A DNA stretch of 64,000 nt from [Lactobacillus] timonensis (lineage in GTDB: Bacteria > Bacillota > Bacilli > Lactobacillales > Lactobacillaceae). Positions 1 through 10,937 of the stretch are shown piece by piece. The notes beneath the pieces are model-generated. The model had not been told where the DNA came from and made no database searches. It saw only the letters and a list, made by a program, of their open reading frames with translations. The position numbers and the translations under genes are program-made. The stretch covers positions 434,298-498,297 of the forward strand of contig NZ_LT964761.1 in NCBI RefSeq assembly GCF_900240275.1, given 5' to 3'. How positions within the stretch are numbered: position 1 is the first letter of the stretch; each line of letters opens with the position of its first letter.

Positions 1-287
1 CGACTCTTATCATCAACCGCTTCTTCAAGCGAGCTCAGCAGTTCGCTTGCCCGCTGCTGAGAATAGCAGGGAGTGAATTCCGCTCCACCAGCCGCACCAG
101 GCAGTGTGGCCAGTTTACCTACCCCCATCGTATGAAACGTTTTGCGAACAATGCTTAAATCCTCACTGATTGAGGACTTAGCAGCGCCGTAACGTTCACC
201 AAAAAACTTCAGGGACACCAGCTCCCGCGGGTGCTCCATGAAGTAATGCGTCATATCAACTAAACGATTGCTCCGTCTAACTTTCAT
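1..287 (-). CDS. purR: Purine operon repressor PurR, N-terminal part (cut by window edge)
   Basis: Transcription factor of the Gram-positive PurR family, which senses PRPP and controls purine synthesis and salvage genes. Only the first ~95 codons lie in the window. The start (MKVRRSNRLVDMTHYF) follows GGAAAGG, and the visible part carries the winged-helix DNA-binding domain with the family signature around AAKSSISEDLSIVRKTF. The PRPP-binding phosphoribosyltransferase-like domain lies outside. Location downstream of ispE is standard for lactobacilli; here the znu cluster sits between them. A PurBox-like site lies in its own promoter, which suggests autoregulation (inference). Confidence 0.9.
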   Translation of the reverse strand, partial: MKVRRSNRLVDMTHYFMEHPRELVSLKFFGERYGAAKSSISEDLSIVRKTFHTMGVGKLATLPGAAGGAEFTPCYSQQRASELLSSLEEAVDDKS

Positions 288-333
288 CGTTTAACCTTTC
301 CTTTTCCGGACAAATAAAACAAATTACCATCAA

Positions 334-356
334 ATCATACCATAATGTTCGGCTTT
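334..356 (-). promoter_or_regulatory. purR promoter -10 with PurBox-like operator
   Basis: Read on the minus strand, 356-344 is AAAGCCGAACATT, matching the Lactococcus/Bacillus PurBox AWWWCCGAACWWT at 12 of 13 positions. It abuts an extended -10 (TGG-TATGAT, TATGAT at 339-334). A second box of the usual PurBox pair was not found, so operator function is inferred. Confidence 0.45.
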
Positions 357-393
357 TCGTCCTGCTTTTTTGCCAAAAAGCTTCGCCTGACCG

Positions 394-1188
394 CTAATTA
401 TTAACCCGCCACCGATATACCAGGGCGCTACCATAAATTAGCACTTCAATCGTGGCAATAAAAAAGCTCACCGGCCAGTTGCTTAAGTATGCCAAGTACA
501 AGCCAAGCCAGGTTCCCACCAGTGAAAACAACACGGCAAGCAGTATCATCTTAGCCACCCCGTGAGTGTAGTACTTAGCACTAGCTGCGGGAAGCGTCAG
601 GAGAATAAAAATCAGCAGGGAACCGACAATTTGGGAGGCGACACTGACCGCTACTGCTACTAGGATTAAAAAGACAATTGCCAGGAGACGTTGCGGCAAC
701 CCGTTAGCCCGTGCGCCAACATCGTCAAATGAATCAAACTTCATCATTCTATAACAAAGAAGTAAGACGGCAAATACCACCACCGACAGGATCACCAGCT
801 GCCACACCTCGGGCAAACTAATGCCCACAACGCTCCCGAAAAGGATGCTAGTAGCCGAACTGGCTGTCTTGTTGCTCAATGATAAAAACAGAATACCTAG
901 TCCCAAAAAGAGCGCAGAGACCGCACTAATGACCGATTCGCGCCGTGTTTCATCGCTGCTCAGCTGGCCGACGATAACCGAACTCAGGGTCGTAAACAAT
1001 AGCATCCCCAATAAAGCAGGCCACTGCATAAAGACGGCAAACGCCGCTCCCGAAAAACCAATTTCTGACAGCGTATGGGTCAAAAATGACATATTGCGAG
1101 CAACAACAAAAACACCGATCATCCCGCTGACCACCGCGATAATAGTGGCGGCCGCAAAGGCGTGACGCATAAAACTCAGTTGAAACAT
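394..1188 (-). CDS. znuB: Metal (Zn/Mn) ABC transporter permease
   Basis: ABC-3 family membrane permease for divalent metal import, 264 aa with about seven to eight hydrophobic segments; MFQLSFMRHAFAAATIIAVV at the N terminus is typical of ZnuB/MntB. It is the last gene of a three-gene unit transcribed right to left: binding protein (1850-2791), ATPase (from about 1835) and this permease, whose start overlaps the ATPase stop at 1188. Whether the metal is zinc or manganese cannot be read from the permease. Confidence 0.88.
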   Translation of the reverse strand: MFQLSFMRHAFAAATIIAVVSGMIGVFVVARNMSFLTHTLSEIGFSGAAFAVFMQWPALLGMLLFTTLSSVIVGQLSSDETRRESVISAVSALFLGLGILFLSLSNKTASSATSILFGSVVGISLPEVWQLVILSVVVFAVLLLCYRMMKFDSFDDVGARANGLPQRLLAIVFLILVAVAVSVASQIVGSLLIFILLTLPAASAKYYTHGVAKMILLAVLFSLVGTWLGLYLAYLSNWPVSFFIATIEVLIYGSALVYRWRVNN

Positions 1189-1835
1189 TATTCGTCACCC
1201 TCCTCGCTGCTTGCGGGCAGCTCATTGATTGGTCCCTGTTCATATTCTTGCGGCATTAAATGTAGGTAACGAGTGCCATAGTGTTTGGCCAATTCCCAGT
1301 CGTGAGTGATAAAGAGCACCGAGAGTCCCTGTTGCTGAAAGCGGCTGACAAGGTCGAGCAATTCAAATTTCATCTCGTTATCCAAACTAGCCGTAGATTC
1401 ATCCATAATCAATAATTGCGGAGCGGCCAACAGTGCTTGGGCCAGGTAGGCCCGTTGTTTTTCCCCACCAGAGGCCAACCCTAACGGCCGTTCAGCAGTC
1501 TCCGCTAATTTAGTTTGTTCTAGAATCTGTTGCAAACGGTGTCTCTCATCCCGTGATAACCATGGACGGATTGTGTTAGGAAAGTTGAGCGCCACAAAGT
1601 CGCGGATTGACAGGGGATACTCGGCGTCAAGGTTGCGAAACTGGGGGACATAGCCAATTCGTAGCCCTGCTTGCTTATTAATGGTCCCTTCCTGGGGCGT
1701 CAAAAAGCCCAACAAAGACCGAATCAGCGTCGTTTTTCCCACACCATTTTCCCCGATGACAACCAGGAAGTCGCCCTGGTTAACGGCAAAGCTCAAGTCA
1801 TGGACAACCACGTGCTTTCCGTAGCCAAGAGTCAA
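1188..1835 (-). CDS. znuC: Metal (Zn/Mn) ABC transporter ATP-binding protein
   Basis: Nucleotide-binding subunit of the metal importer. Visible motifs: A-loop Tyr in LGYGK, Walker A GENGVGKTT, signature LASGGEKQR, Walker B LLIMDESTASLD and the H-loop (FITHDW). The first conventional start in frame is TTG at 1835, which leaves out the usual first beta strand. The frame stays open upstream and would add IALISADH between the AAGGAGG site (around 1866-1872) and the TTG. No ATG/GTG/TTG exists there, only ATC (1859-1857) and ATT (1850-1848), so the true start is uncertain and may be non-canonical. Overlaps znuB by one base. Confidence 0.85.
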   Translation of the reverse strand: MTLGYGKHVVVHDLSFAVNQGDFLVVIGENGVGKTTLIRSLLGFLTPQEGTINKQAGLRIGYVPQFRNLDAEYPLSIRDFVALNFPNTIRPWLSRDERHRLQQILEQTKLAETAERPLGLASGGEKQRAYLAQALLAAPQLLIMDESTASLDNEMKFELLDLVSRFQQQGLSVLFITHDWELAKHYGTRYLHLMPQEYEQGPINELPASSEEGDE

Positions 1836-1849
1836 ATGATCAGCTGAAA

Positions 1850-2791
1850 TTAATGCGATGACGATCCCTCCTTCTCCTGAATCCGAATCAACTGCTGGTA
1901 TTCGTTTAATAGCCAGTTGACGTCACTAATGTTTTTTGGTTTGGTCTCAGTAACCTTTAAAACTGGAACGTTTTCCTTGTTCGCTAACTGAACCAAATTC
2001 TTAATCGTCTTCCCGCTACTCTGGGTATTTTCCACCAAAAATGCGACGCGGTGATTAACAAGGTCGTCCTGCAGATAGCGAACGTCGGCCGGTGAGGGAT
2101 CACTCCCATCCTCAACAGCCTTCGCAAAATGCGGATCGCTGATTGAATAACCCAGGTAGTCCAAAGCATAGTCAAACACCGGCTCTGTAACTGCTACCCG
2201 CTTATTTGCTGACCGCTGTGCATTCTTCTTGGCAGTAGCAATAGTTTGCTGAAGCGGAGTTAGTTGTTTCTTAAAACGACGGGCATTGGCGTGGTAGTCG
2301 TCCGCATGGTCAGGGTCGATTTTAGAATACTGCTGAGCAAGTCGATCAGCTAAACGTGGCAAAGTTGACGGCAGATACCACACGTGCTCATTATCGCCGG
2401 CATGCTTGTTAGCAACTTGCCGTGCCACATTAATCATTGCTAGCTGACGGTTATTACTAGCCACTAGTTTATTAAGCCAGTAATCGTATCCCAGACCGTT
2501 AACCACCACGACGTTTGCCCGGGAAACGGTTTCGGCCTGAGATGTTGATGGCTGAAAATCATGCGGATCCACTGCCGTGCTATTGATGAGCGTTGTTACT
2601 TGCCCGTGAGGGCCAGCCACCTCCCGGGCAACATCACCATAAACGCCAAGACTGGTAACCACCCTTACCGGTTTTTGCCGGTGAAAAGTCGGTCGCCAGT
2701 CAGTAATCATTAAACATAAAATAACCGCTAAAAAAACAGTTAGTCCTGCAACACCACGCACAAAGTGGTCCTTCATTAGTCGTTCCAACAC
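1850..2791 (-). CDS. znuA: Metal ABC transporter substrate-binding protein (ZnuA/MntA family)
   Basis: Extracellular cluster A-I solute-binding protein delivering Zn or Mn to the adjacent permease; 313 aa from GTG. It begins with a membrane-spanning segment (about residues 13-30) and no good lipobox, so it is probably anchored by an uncleaved helix. Likely metal ligands include His in DPHDFQPS and His in NEHVWYLP. The third ligand, normally His in a TSHxAF motif, appears as Glu (VTEPVFDYAL), an arrangement I recall from other lactobacilli. No His-rich loop is present. First gene of the znuA-znuC-znuB unit. Confidence 0.85.
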   Translation of the reverse strand: MLERLMKDHFVRGVAGLTVFLAVILCLMITDWRPTFHRQKPVRVVTSLGVYGDVAREVAGPHGQVTTLINSTAVDPHDFQPSTSQAETVSRANVVVVNGLGYDYWLNKLVASNNRQLAMINVARQVANKHAGDNEHVWYLPSTLPRLADRLAQQYSKIDPDHADDYHANARRFKKQLTPLQQTIATAKKNAQRSANKRVAVTEPVFDYALDYLGYSISDPHFAKAVEDGSDPSPADVRYLQDDLVNHRVAFLVENTQSSGKTIKNLVQLANKENVPVLKVTETKPKNISDVNWLLNEYQQLIRIQEKEGSSSH

Positions 2792-2813
2792 TGCAACGTT
2801 TCCCCCATTATTC

Positions 2814-3665
2814 CTATAACAGCATCACCCGGTAAACTTCACGACAAAATCCCCGCAACCCATTTTCGACCCGCCGTGCGCGGGATTCATTATGGCAGAG
2901 AGCGAAGACCGTCGGGCCTGTACCACTCATTTGCGCGGCGTCAGCACCCAGGCGGAGCATCCGGTCTTTAATTTTGGTAATTTGTGGATACTGAGCAGCC
3001 GTCACTGGTTCTAAGACGTTACCCATATACTGAAAGGTATCCGCCCACTCACCCACTTTAATTCTTTCAATCAGCTTATCTACCTGCAGGTGTTTAATCT
3101 GCTCATAGTTGATTTGCCGCAAAATGGCCGGGGTCGACACACTGATCTTTTGCTTGGCAATGACTGCCCAGTAGTGCGGAAAGGCCGGTAACAAATCAAC
3201 CTGCTCCCCGTGGCCGGTAACGTGAGCCGTCTGACTATAAATACAGTAAGGGACATCAGAATCAATGCTTAAAGAAAGCCGGGCCAGCTCGCCCTGACTA
3301 AGGCCTAACTGCCAAATTTTATTAAGCGCCCTCAAAACCGCCGCAGCGTCACTAGAGCCACCGCCGAGTCCTGCCGCCACTGGTATCTTCTTTTTAATCC
3401 GGATTGTCACCCCATCAGTACGATGAAAACGGCTATGCAGGATATGAGCTGCCTGAAAGGCAAGGTTGCGTTGGTCATTAGGCAGGTAACAACTATCAGT
3501 GAAGACGCGAATAGTTCCTGGCTGCTGGTGAGTCTCCACAGTGACATAATCCGCGAGGTCGACTGACGTCATAACCATGTCCCACCGGGGCAAGCCATCA
3601 AAATAGCGCATCGGCGTGTCGAGCGCCAGGTTGATTTTCGCTGGCGCTTTTTCCTGCAATTTCAT
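2814..3665 (-). CDS. ispE: IspE-like 4-diphosphocytidyl-2-C-methyl-D-erythritol kinase
   Basis: GHMP-superfamily kinase of 283 aa, about the family length. The ATP-binding loop is PVAAGLGGGSSDAAAV and the C-terminal GHMP motif is MSGTGPTVFAL. By family it phosphorylates CDP-methylerythritol in the MEP isoprenoid pathway. Lactobacilli make isoprenoids by the mevalonate route (HMG-CoA reductase is at 13673-14938), so the real substrate here is doubtful although family membership is clear. A promoter TTGAAA-N18-TATAAT lies just upstream, and the gene is co-oriented with the znu genes and purR. Confidence 0.85.
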   Translation of the reverse strand: MKLQEKAPAKINLALDTPMRYFDGLPRWDMVMTSVDLADYVTVETHQQPGTIRVFTDSCYLPNDQRNLAFQAAHILHSRFHRTDGVTIRIKKKIPVAAGLGGGSSDAAAVLRALNKIWQLGLSQGELARLSLSIDSDVPYCIYSQTAHVTGHGEQVDLLPAFPHYWAVIAKQKISVSTPAILRQINYEQIKHLQVDKLIERIKVGEWADTFQYMGNVLEPVTAAQYPQITKIKDRMLRLGADAAQMSGTGPTVFALCHNESRARRVENGLRGFCREVYRVMLL

Positions 3666-3699
3666 GAAGACTCACCCCCGTTCGGATTTTCTCTCCTAA

Positions 3700-3729
3700 A
3701 TTATACCGATGACCGGTACATCCTTTCAA
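3700..3729 (-). promoter_or_regulatory. Promoter of ispE
   Basis: On the minus strand TTGAAA (3729-3724), 18-bp spacer, TATAAT (3705-3700), about 35 nt before the ispE start. It sits just after the veg terminator, marking a new transcription unit. Confidence 0.7.
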
Positions 3730-3736
3730 CAATAAC

Positions 3737-3770
3737 GAAAAAAGAAGCCGTGGATTTCCCACGACTTCTT
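3737..3770 (-). terminator. Rho-independent terminator of veg
   Basis: Inverted repeat GAAGTCGTGG / CCACGGCTTC with a short loop, followed by T6 on the minus strand. The hairpin overlaps the veg stop codon. Confidence 0.8.
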
Positions 3771-4026
3771 ACTCTTCAATTTCAGCGGCAGGAAAATCTA
3801 CCGCAATTTCCTTAGTCAAAATATCGGTATAGGTGTAGGAAACGTGGTCCATCGTCCCGATTGCTGATTCAGGAGATAGTTTAATCACAAAAACAGCGGG
3901 ATACGTTTCGGCAATTACACCACGCTGTTTTTTCACCCTGTTGCGGCCTAGCTGGGCAGTTACCAGCACTGCTTGGCCCTTCTCTGCATCAATCCGTTCT
4001 TTAATGCCATCAATTGTGTTCGGCAC
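3769..4026 (-). CDS. veg: Veg family protein
   Basis: Small conserved Firmicutes protein linked to biofilm and sporulation control in Bacillus; its biochemical role in lactobacilli is unknown. The conserved core GVIAETYPAVFVIKL and SYTYTDILTKE is visible. I chose GTG at 4026 (MPNTIDGIKERIDAE, 85 aa) because GAGG sits 8 nt upstream and the length then matches the family; an ATG at 4065 would add 13 residues without an appropriate ribosome-binding site. It lies between ksgA and ispE, its usual place. Confidence 0.85.
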   Translation of the reverse strand: MPNTIDGIKERIDAEKGQAVLVTAQLGRNRVKKQRGVIAETYPAVFVIKLSPESAIGTMDHVSYTYTDILTKEIAVDFPAAEIEE

Positions 4027-4098
4027 GTAATTCACCTCGTGTGAAACATTATACGCGCGTTTCACAAAGCTGTCAATTTGAACATATGTTATTACAAA

Positions 4099-4995
4099 CT
4101 AGCTAATTAAATGCGCCTCATGAAGGCCATTAGTGAGGTCGATAAACTGCAATAAGGTCAGCTTTTCTGGTCGGAGCTGCGGATCAATGCCCAGCTGATC
4201 CAGTACCGCCACTGATTTTGACAGCACTGTCGCGTCCTTCCCGACGAAGCGCTTTAAGTTATTACGCAAACTCTTTCGCCGGTGAGCAAAACAGCCACGA
4301 ATGACCTTGAATAATGCCTGCTGGCTAAAGGGCAGCCGGGCTAGTGGCGCTTTTCGGGGAGAAATCGTCACAATTGCGGAATCCACATTTGGTGCCGGCA
4401 CAAACGAATGACGGGAAACACCAAACGCCAGCTGAGCTTGGCCATGGTACTGAATTGCCAGTGTCAGCGCACCGTATTGTTTGGTCCCCGGCTTAGCAGC
4501 CAACCGTTCGGCAACTTCCTTTTGCATCATGACGCAAATACAATCAAAACTAACTGGACTAGCTAGCAGCCCCATTAGGATGGGACTGGTAATGTAATAT
4601 GGCAGGTTCGCAACCACTTTCACTGGCTTTTGTAGATCAGAAAAGTGCTGCTTGATTAATGACGGCAAATCAGCCTTAAGTACGTCCTGGTTAACCACCG
4701 TCACATTATCGTATGGTGCTAAAACATCATCAAGGACTGGTAGCAGACTTTGGTCAATTTCCAAAGCCAACACTTGTCCGGCAGCCAGTGCCAGTTGTTC
4801 AGTCAACGCCCCAATGCCCGGACCGATTTCAATCACATTATCGTCGCGATTAATATCTGCTGCCGCAACGATTTTTTTCAGTACGTTGACGTCGGTGAGG
4901 AAGTTTTGACCGTAACTCTTCTTGGCACGGATACCATATTTCTTTAAGATTTCCTGGGTCCGGCCTAAACTGCCGATCGCTGTCTGTTTACTCAC
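4099..4995 (-). CDS. rsmA: 16S rRNA (adenine1518-N6/adenine1519-N6)-dimethyltransferase
   Basis: KsgA/RsmA dimethylates two adjacent adenines in the 3' hairpin of 16S rRNA during small-subunit maturation. 298 aa from GTG, with GGAGG 6 nt upstream. SAM-binding motif [15 protein letters not shown], catalytic [10 protein letters not shown], and the RNA-contact region KSYGQNFL at the N terminus are all present. It overlaps the end of rnmV by 8 bp and follows metG-tatD-rnmV in one operon. Confidence 0.96.
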   Translation of the reverse strand: MSKQTAIGSLGRTQEILKKYGIRAKKSYGQNFLTDVNVLKKIVAAADINRDDNVIEIGPGIGALTEQLALAAGQVLALEIDQSLLPVLDDVLAPYDNVTVVNQDVLKADLPSLIKQHFSDLQKPVKVVANLPYYITSPILMGLLASPVSFDCICVMMQKEVAERLAAKPGTKQYGALTLAIQYHGQAQLAFGVSRHSFVPAPNVDSAIVTISPRKAPLARLPFSQQALFKVIRGCFAHRRKSLRNNLKRFVGKDATVLSKSVAVLDQLGIDPQLRPEKLTLLQFIDLTNGLHEAHLIS

Positions 4996-5554
4996 GAGTT
5001 TCCTCCTCTTCGATCGTCTTCAGTGCCTGGTCAAAGGCAGCACGGCTCACCTGAAACATATTTAACCGCTTCAGCAGTTGCTTGCCGTTGCCGTAGCCGA
5101 TATTGAGCAACTGGCCCAGCCGTTCCCGACGGTACTTAGCACGGGAAGAACCGACCAAGCCCGCCCGGGTCAGATCACCCTGTTGCCAGCTGGTGTGCTG
5201 ATCAGTGGTAGTCGTGTAAAGGTGCGCTAAAGCAGCTCTAATTACCGCTGGATCCGCGTGCTCAACACCCAGACTGCCAGTTGTCGTCCCGGGAACACCC
5301 TGAGCGCGAGTAATAAAGGCTTGTTTAACGCCCGGAATCCGCTGACTGATGATCTTACGGAGCCGTTCACCGTTATAATCAGGGTCAGTCAAAATAATCA
5401 ACCCGCGCTTTTTTTGCAAGATTGCTAGCCGTGATAGGTCATCTTCATCCAGGGCCGAGCCGTTGGTTTCATAAGTATCAGCAACGACGGCCTTCGCTAG
5501 CTGCTTAGTATCGTCTTTGCCCTCGACGACAATCACTTCTTTTATTTTTTTCAT
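4988..5554 (-). CDS. rnmV: Ribonuclease M5
   Basis: Toprim-domain endonuclease that matures the ends of 5S rRNA. 188 aa. Toprim motifs: [11 protein letters not shown] (catalytic Glu) near residue 10 and [13 protein letters not shown] (DxD-type) near residue 57. Its start overlaps the tatD stop (ATGA) and its end overlaps the rsmA start, so translation of the three genes is probably coupled. Confidence 0.95.
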   Translation of the reverse strand: MKKIKEVIVVEGKDDTKQLAKAVVADTYETNGSALDEDDLSRLAILQKKRGLIILTDPDYNGERLRKIISQRIPGVKQAFITRAQGVPGTTTGSLGVEHADPAVIRAALAHLYTTTTDQHTSWQQGDLTRAGLVGSSRAKYRRERLGQLLNIGYGNGKQLLKRLNMFQVSRAAFDQALKTIEEEETRE

Positions 5555-6378
5555 GAATTCTTTACCGGGAAAAGTCGCTGGGCATTAGCATAAGTAGTCT
5601 TAGCTACTTCTACCGGGTCAATTTCCTTCCACTTAGCCACTGCCATCACTACAAAGCGTGAATATGCTGGCTGGTTCTGTTCACCCCGGTGCGGCTCAGG
5701 CGTCAAATAAGGGGCATCGGTTTCCACCAGCAGGTGGTCGAGTGGCGTTTGTTTAACCGATTCATGAACTTCCTTGGCATTCTTAAAGCTAGCAACTCCC
5801 GAATAAGAAATTTCCATTCCGAGGTCCAAGAACTTGTTCAACCATTCAGGATCACCGTTAAAACTATGCATCACCCCGCCAAAGTCGCCAACGTGGGCTG
5901 CCTTTAATAACGGGTAGGCATCGGCAAAGGCGTCCCGGCAGTGAATGCTAACCGGCACATGTAAGTCAGCAGCGATTTCCAGCTGGCGGGCAAATACCTT
6001 CCGCTGAACGTCACGAGGCGAGGTGTCCCAGTGATAGTCCAGTCCGATTTCACCCAGGCCGACAACTAACGGGTTCTGCAAGTTGGTCACTAATTCATCC
6101 TCGGCCGCCTGGTCATAATTTTTCGCATCTTCCGGGTGCCAGCCGACGATGGCGTGCAGCTGATGATATTGTTCAGCTAGTTTCAGCGCCCGGTCGTTCA
6201 ACTTTTTATTAGAACCAACAATGTTCATCTCCACCACACCGAGGTCCGCGGCTTTCTGTAGCCACTTTGGAACGTCATCATAAAAGGCGTCATCGTTGAG
6301 GTGGGTATGGGAGTCGTAGACCCGCATTGCTGGAATGTTAGCGTCGACTAAAGTTGGGTCTTTCTTTTTTTTACTCAC
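5551..6378 (-). CDS. TatD family metal-dependent hydrolase (DNase)
   Basis: Amidohydrolase-fold 3'-5' exonuclease-like protein, 275 aa. Metal-binding motifs are visible: YDSHTHLND near residue 22, GEIGLDYHW, PVSIHCRDA and LLVETDAPYLTPEPHRG. About 15 residues precede the usual TatD start, and the start codon is GTG. It lies between metG and rnmV in the conserved metG-tatD-rnmV-ksgA arrangement. Confidence 0.94.
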   Translation of the reverse strand: MSKKKKDPTLVDANIPAMRVYDSHTHLNDDAFYDDVPKWLQKAADLGVVEMNIVGSNKKLNDRALKLAEQYHQLHAIVGWHPEDAKNYDQAAEDELVTNLQNPLVVGLGEIGLDYHWDTSPRDVQRKVFARQLEIAADLHVPVSIHCRDAFADAYPLLKAAHVGDFGGVMHSFNGDPEWLNKFLDLGMEISYSGVASFKNAKEVHESVKQTPLDHLLVETDAPYLTPEPHRGEQNQPAYSRFVVMAVAKWKEIDPVEVAKTTYANAQRLFPVKNS

Positions 6379-6387
6379 AATGTCACC

Positions 6388-8720
<2,333 letters not shown>

Positions 8721-8734
8721 TCACTCGTTGTTTT

Positions 8735-9583
8735 TTAAAATAAGCTCAGCTGTTTTGGCGGCTGGGGATTTAATCCAGAGAAATGGATCCCCATGAGCTT
8801 CTGTAATTGAAGCGCGTTTGGCGCGGCATCCCGGTTAGAGTTGTTGTTAAAAATAACACAGACTTCTGCGGGGGCCGGCGTTAACTGCTCAATTGCAACT
8901 TGAAACTGCTTCAGTTCATCCACCGAGTAACGATAATTAGTTCGTTCGCGCCGCCAGTTGGGCCCGGGATGATTCCATCCCGCCTTATTTCGGCCATGAA
9001 GCCGCAAGATAGCTAGTGACGGCGTCGTCGTAGCCAGGTAAAAAGGAACACTGGTAGTTAGCTGGTTCGGTTCATCAGCCGCAACCAGTGTCAGCCCCAG
9101 GTCCGCGCAAAAGTCTGCCGTCGACTTTGCAACCCCTGGTGCCAACCAACTAGCGTGGCGAAATTCAACCGCCACTGGCAAGCCGCCCATGAGGTGACGA
9201 ACCGTCTGGAGGTAGTCGATGTTCTCTGGAATGGCCGTAAAATATGGCGGAAACTGAAAGAGCACTGCCTTCAACTGACCTGTCGCGACTAAGGGGGCAA
9301 CTGCGTCGCGGTAACGGGCAAATGCTTCCTCCAGTGGCAAGTCATCATTAGGCCCCTGGTGCCTAGTCATCACCCGGTTAGCTTTGATTAGGAATTGAAA
9401 GCTCGCAGGAACGTTGGTCAACCACTGGGCAACCGTCGCCGTATTCGGAATTGCGTAGAAAAAAGTGTCAACTTCAACAACAGGGAAGTATGCTGCATAC
9501 TCTGCGAGGGTCACTGGTCGACTTGCCCCGTCAATTAATACGGGGTGTTCCGTCCAGGTGGTTGTTCCCAAAGTTACCTTCAT
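8735..9583 (-). CDS. DUF72 domain-containing protein
   Basis: DUF72 (YecE-like) protein of 282 aa with a predicted TIM-barrel fold and no established reaction. Family marks: GTTTWTEH at the N terminus, VEVDTFFYAIP, FLIKANRVMTRH, VLFQFPPYF and VAVEFRHASW. An RBS (GGAGG) lies about 6 nt before the start. It stands alone between repeat copy 1 and the MFS gene. Confidence 0.85.
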   Translation of the reverse strand: MKVTLGTTTWTEHPVLIDGASRPVTLAEYAAYFPVVEVDTFFYAIPNTATVAQWLTNVPASFQFLIKANRVMTRHQGPNDDLPLEEAFARYRDAVAPLVATGQLKAVLFQFPPYFTAIPENIDYLQTVRHLMGGLPVAVEFRHASWLAPGVAKSTADFCADLGLTLVAADEPNQLTTSVPFYLATTTPSLAILRLHGRNKAGWNHPGPNWRRERTNYRYSVDELKQFQVAIEQLTPAPAEVCVIFNNNSNRDAAPNALQLQKLMGIHFSGLNPQPPKQLSLF

Positions 9584-9613
9584 CCTGCCACCTCCTTAGC
9601 GCGGCTCCTAACA

Positions 9614-10819
9614 TTAGCTATGATAGTCACGCCCGCTAATCTTTTTCAAGTGTCCCATTCCCATCGTAATAAAGAAGGAGACCATCAGGAAAAGAGAAAC
9701 CAGCCAGAATGGGTACTGATAGTTCACATCAAGCAATGCACCAGCCATTAAGGGACCAATAACGTTACCAACGCTGGTCAGTGACATGTTAATACCGTTA
9801 AGCAGCCCCTGGTTTTCTTCAGTCAGTTTGGTTAACAAGGTGGTAATCGCTGGCCGCAGGAGGTCAAACGACTCGTAAACCAGCAGAGTTGCCAGGAAAA
9901 TATGCCAGTTAGTGTGGTCGTAGATAATAATGATTGTCCCAATGACCGCAAAGAAGAACGACCAGCGAGTAATAACAACCTCGGATAAGTGAACTACCAG
10001 CCAGTCAAAGAGGAAGAGCTGTAACAGCAGTGACAGTACCCCGTTCACTGTTAAGACCAGGGCAATTTCAGCTAATGAAAAACCATGGACTTCATTTACG
10101 TAAATCGAGTAAATACTTTCGAACCCGGCAAGACCAAATGCTGAAACGAGGATCATCAAAAATAAGATCGTCATTGACGGCGTCAGCATTTTCTTCACTG
10201 CTGACCAGCCAGTCGATCCTTCCCGTTTACGCGGGTGCTTAACCGGTTCAGCGTTTTCGATTGTTTTGTCCGCTGGCAGGGCCACAATCGCAATTACCGA
10301 AGCAATCACTCCCAAGAAGCCGGCTACCCAGAACGGTGCCTTGAATGAGATCCCCGCTAAGATACCACCTATTCCGGGCCCCAGCATTAACCCGCCAGAA
10401 AAGGCCGCCGACAGCCAGCCAATTACCTTTGCCCGGTATTCTCTGGTGGTTATATCTGCAGCGAGAGCCATCGAAGTCGGTACAAACATTGCCGCTGACA
10501 ACCCGTCCACTGCCCGTGAAATGTTAAATAACCAGAGATGGTTAGCTGCCGCAAAGACAAATTCGGCGAGAGAGAAGATGATTAATCCCCACACTAACAA
10601 GGGCTTACGGCCAATCGTATCGGAAATTCGGCCCACTACTGGTGATGCCAGAAACTGAACGAACGCAAAGAGAGACGACATCATTCCCATGTCAAACGCC
10701 GAAAAGTGGTATTCACTCTTGATAAACGGTTCAACGGGGAAAATTAAACTCATCCCTAAACAAATTAAAAATTCGCAAAAGAGCACGATGTAAATAATTC
10801 GTCGTACTTGTTTGGTCAT
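9614..10819 (-). CDS. MFS transporter (DHA1-type multidrug exporter)
   Basis: Twelve-helix major facilitator, 401 aa from ATG at 10819 (MTKQVRRIIYIVL), with GGAGG 7 nt upstream. Motif A is seen as GRISDTIGRKP between helices 2 and 3, and the antiporter motif C as LMLGPGIGGILAG in helix 5; together these point to a drug/proton antiporter of the TetA/NorA type. A hydrophilic loop with KHPRKREG separates the halves. Substrate unknown. It follows the terminator of the adh operon, so it is its own unit. Confidence 0.88.
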   Translation of the reverse strand: MTKQVRRIIYIVLFCEFLICLGMSLIFPVEPFIKSEYHFSAFDMGMMSSLFAFVQFLASPVVGRISDTIGRKPLLVWGLIIFSLAEFVFAAANHLWLFNISRAVDGLSAAMFVPTSMALAADITTREYRAKVIGWLSAAFSGGLMLGPGIGGILAGISFKAPFWVAGFLGVIASVIAIVALPADKTIENAEPVKHPRKREGSTGWSAVKKMLTPSMTILFLMILVSAFGLAGFESIYSIYVNEVHGFSLAEIALVLTVNGVLSLLLQLFLFDWLVVHLSEVVITRWSFFFAVIGTIIIIYDHTNWHIFLATLLVYESFDLLRPAITTLLTKLTEENQGLLNGINMSLTSVGNVIGPLMAGALLDVNYQYPFWLVSLFLMVSFFITMGMGHLKKISGRDYHS

Positions 10820-10855
10820 TTTTGCCTCCAAAAAATAATTAATAAAAAATTGTAA

Positions 10856-10905
10856 CAAAATAAGGGGCTGCGCGGCACATTCCCGCAGCTCCTTATTGAC
10901 ATATC
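10856..10905 (-). terminator. Terminator downstream of the ppx-mvaA-sir2-adh operon
   Basis: Stem AATAAGGAGCTGCG / CGCAGCCCCTTATT on the minus strand followed by TTTTG; located 33 bp past the adh stop. Confidence 0.75.
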
Positions 10906-10937
10906 TTTTTAACTATAACCGGTTTTTTCGTAATTGT

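Noticed and set aside
361-380. Hairpin GCTTTTT/AAAAAGC after the znu genes as a terminator
   Set aside because: AT-only stem with no U-tract on the minus strand.
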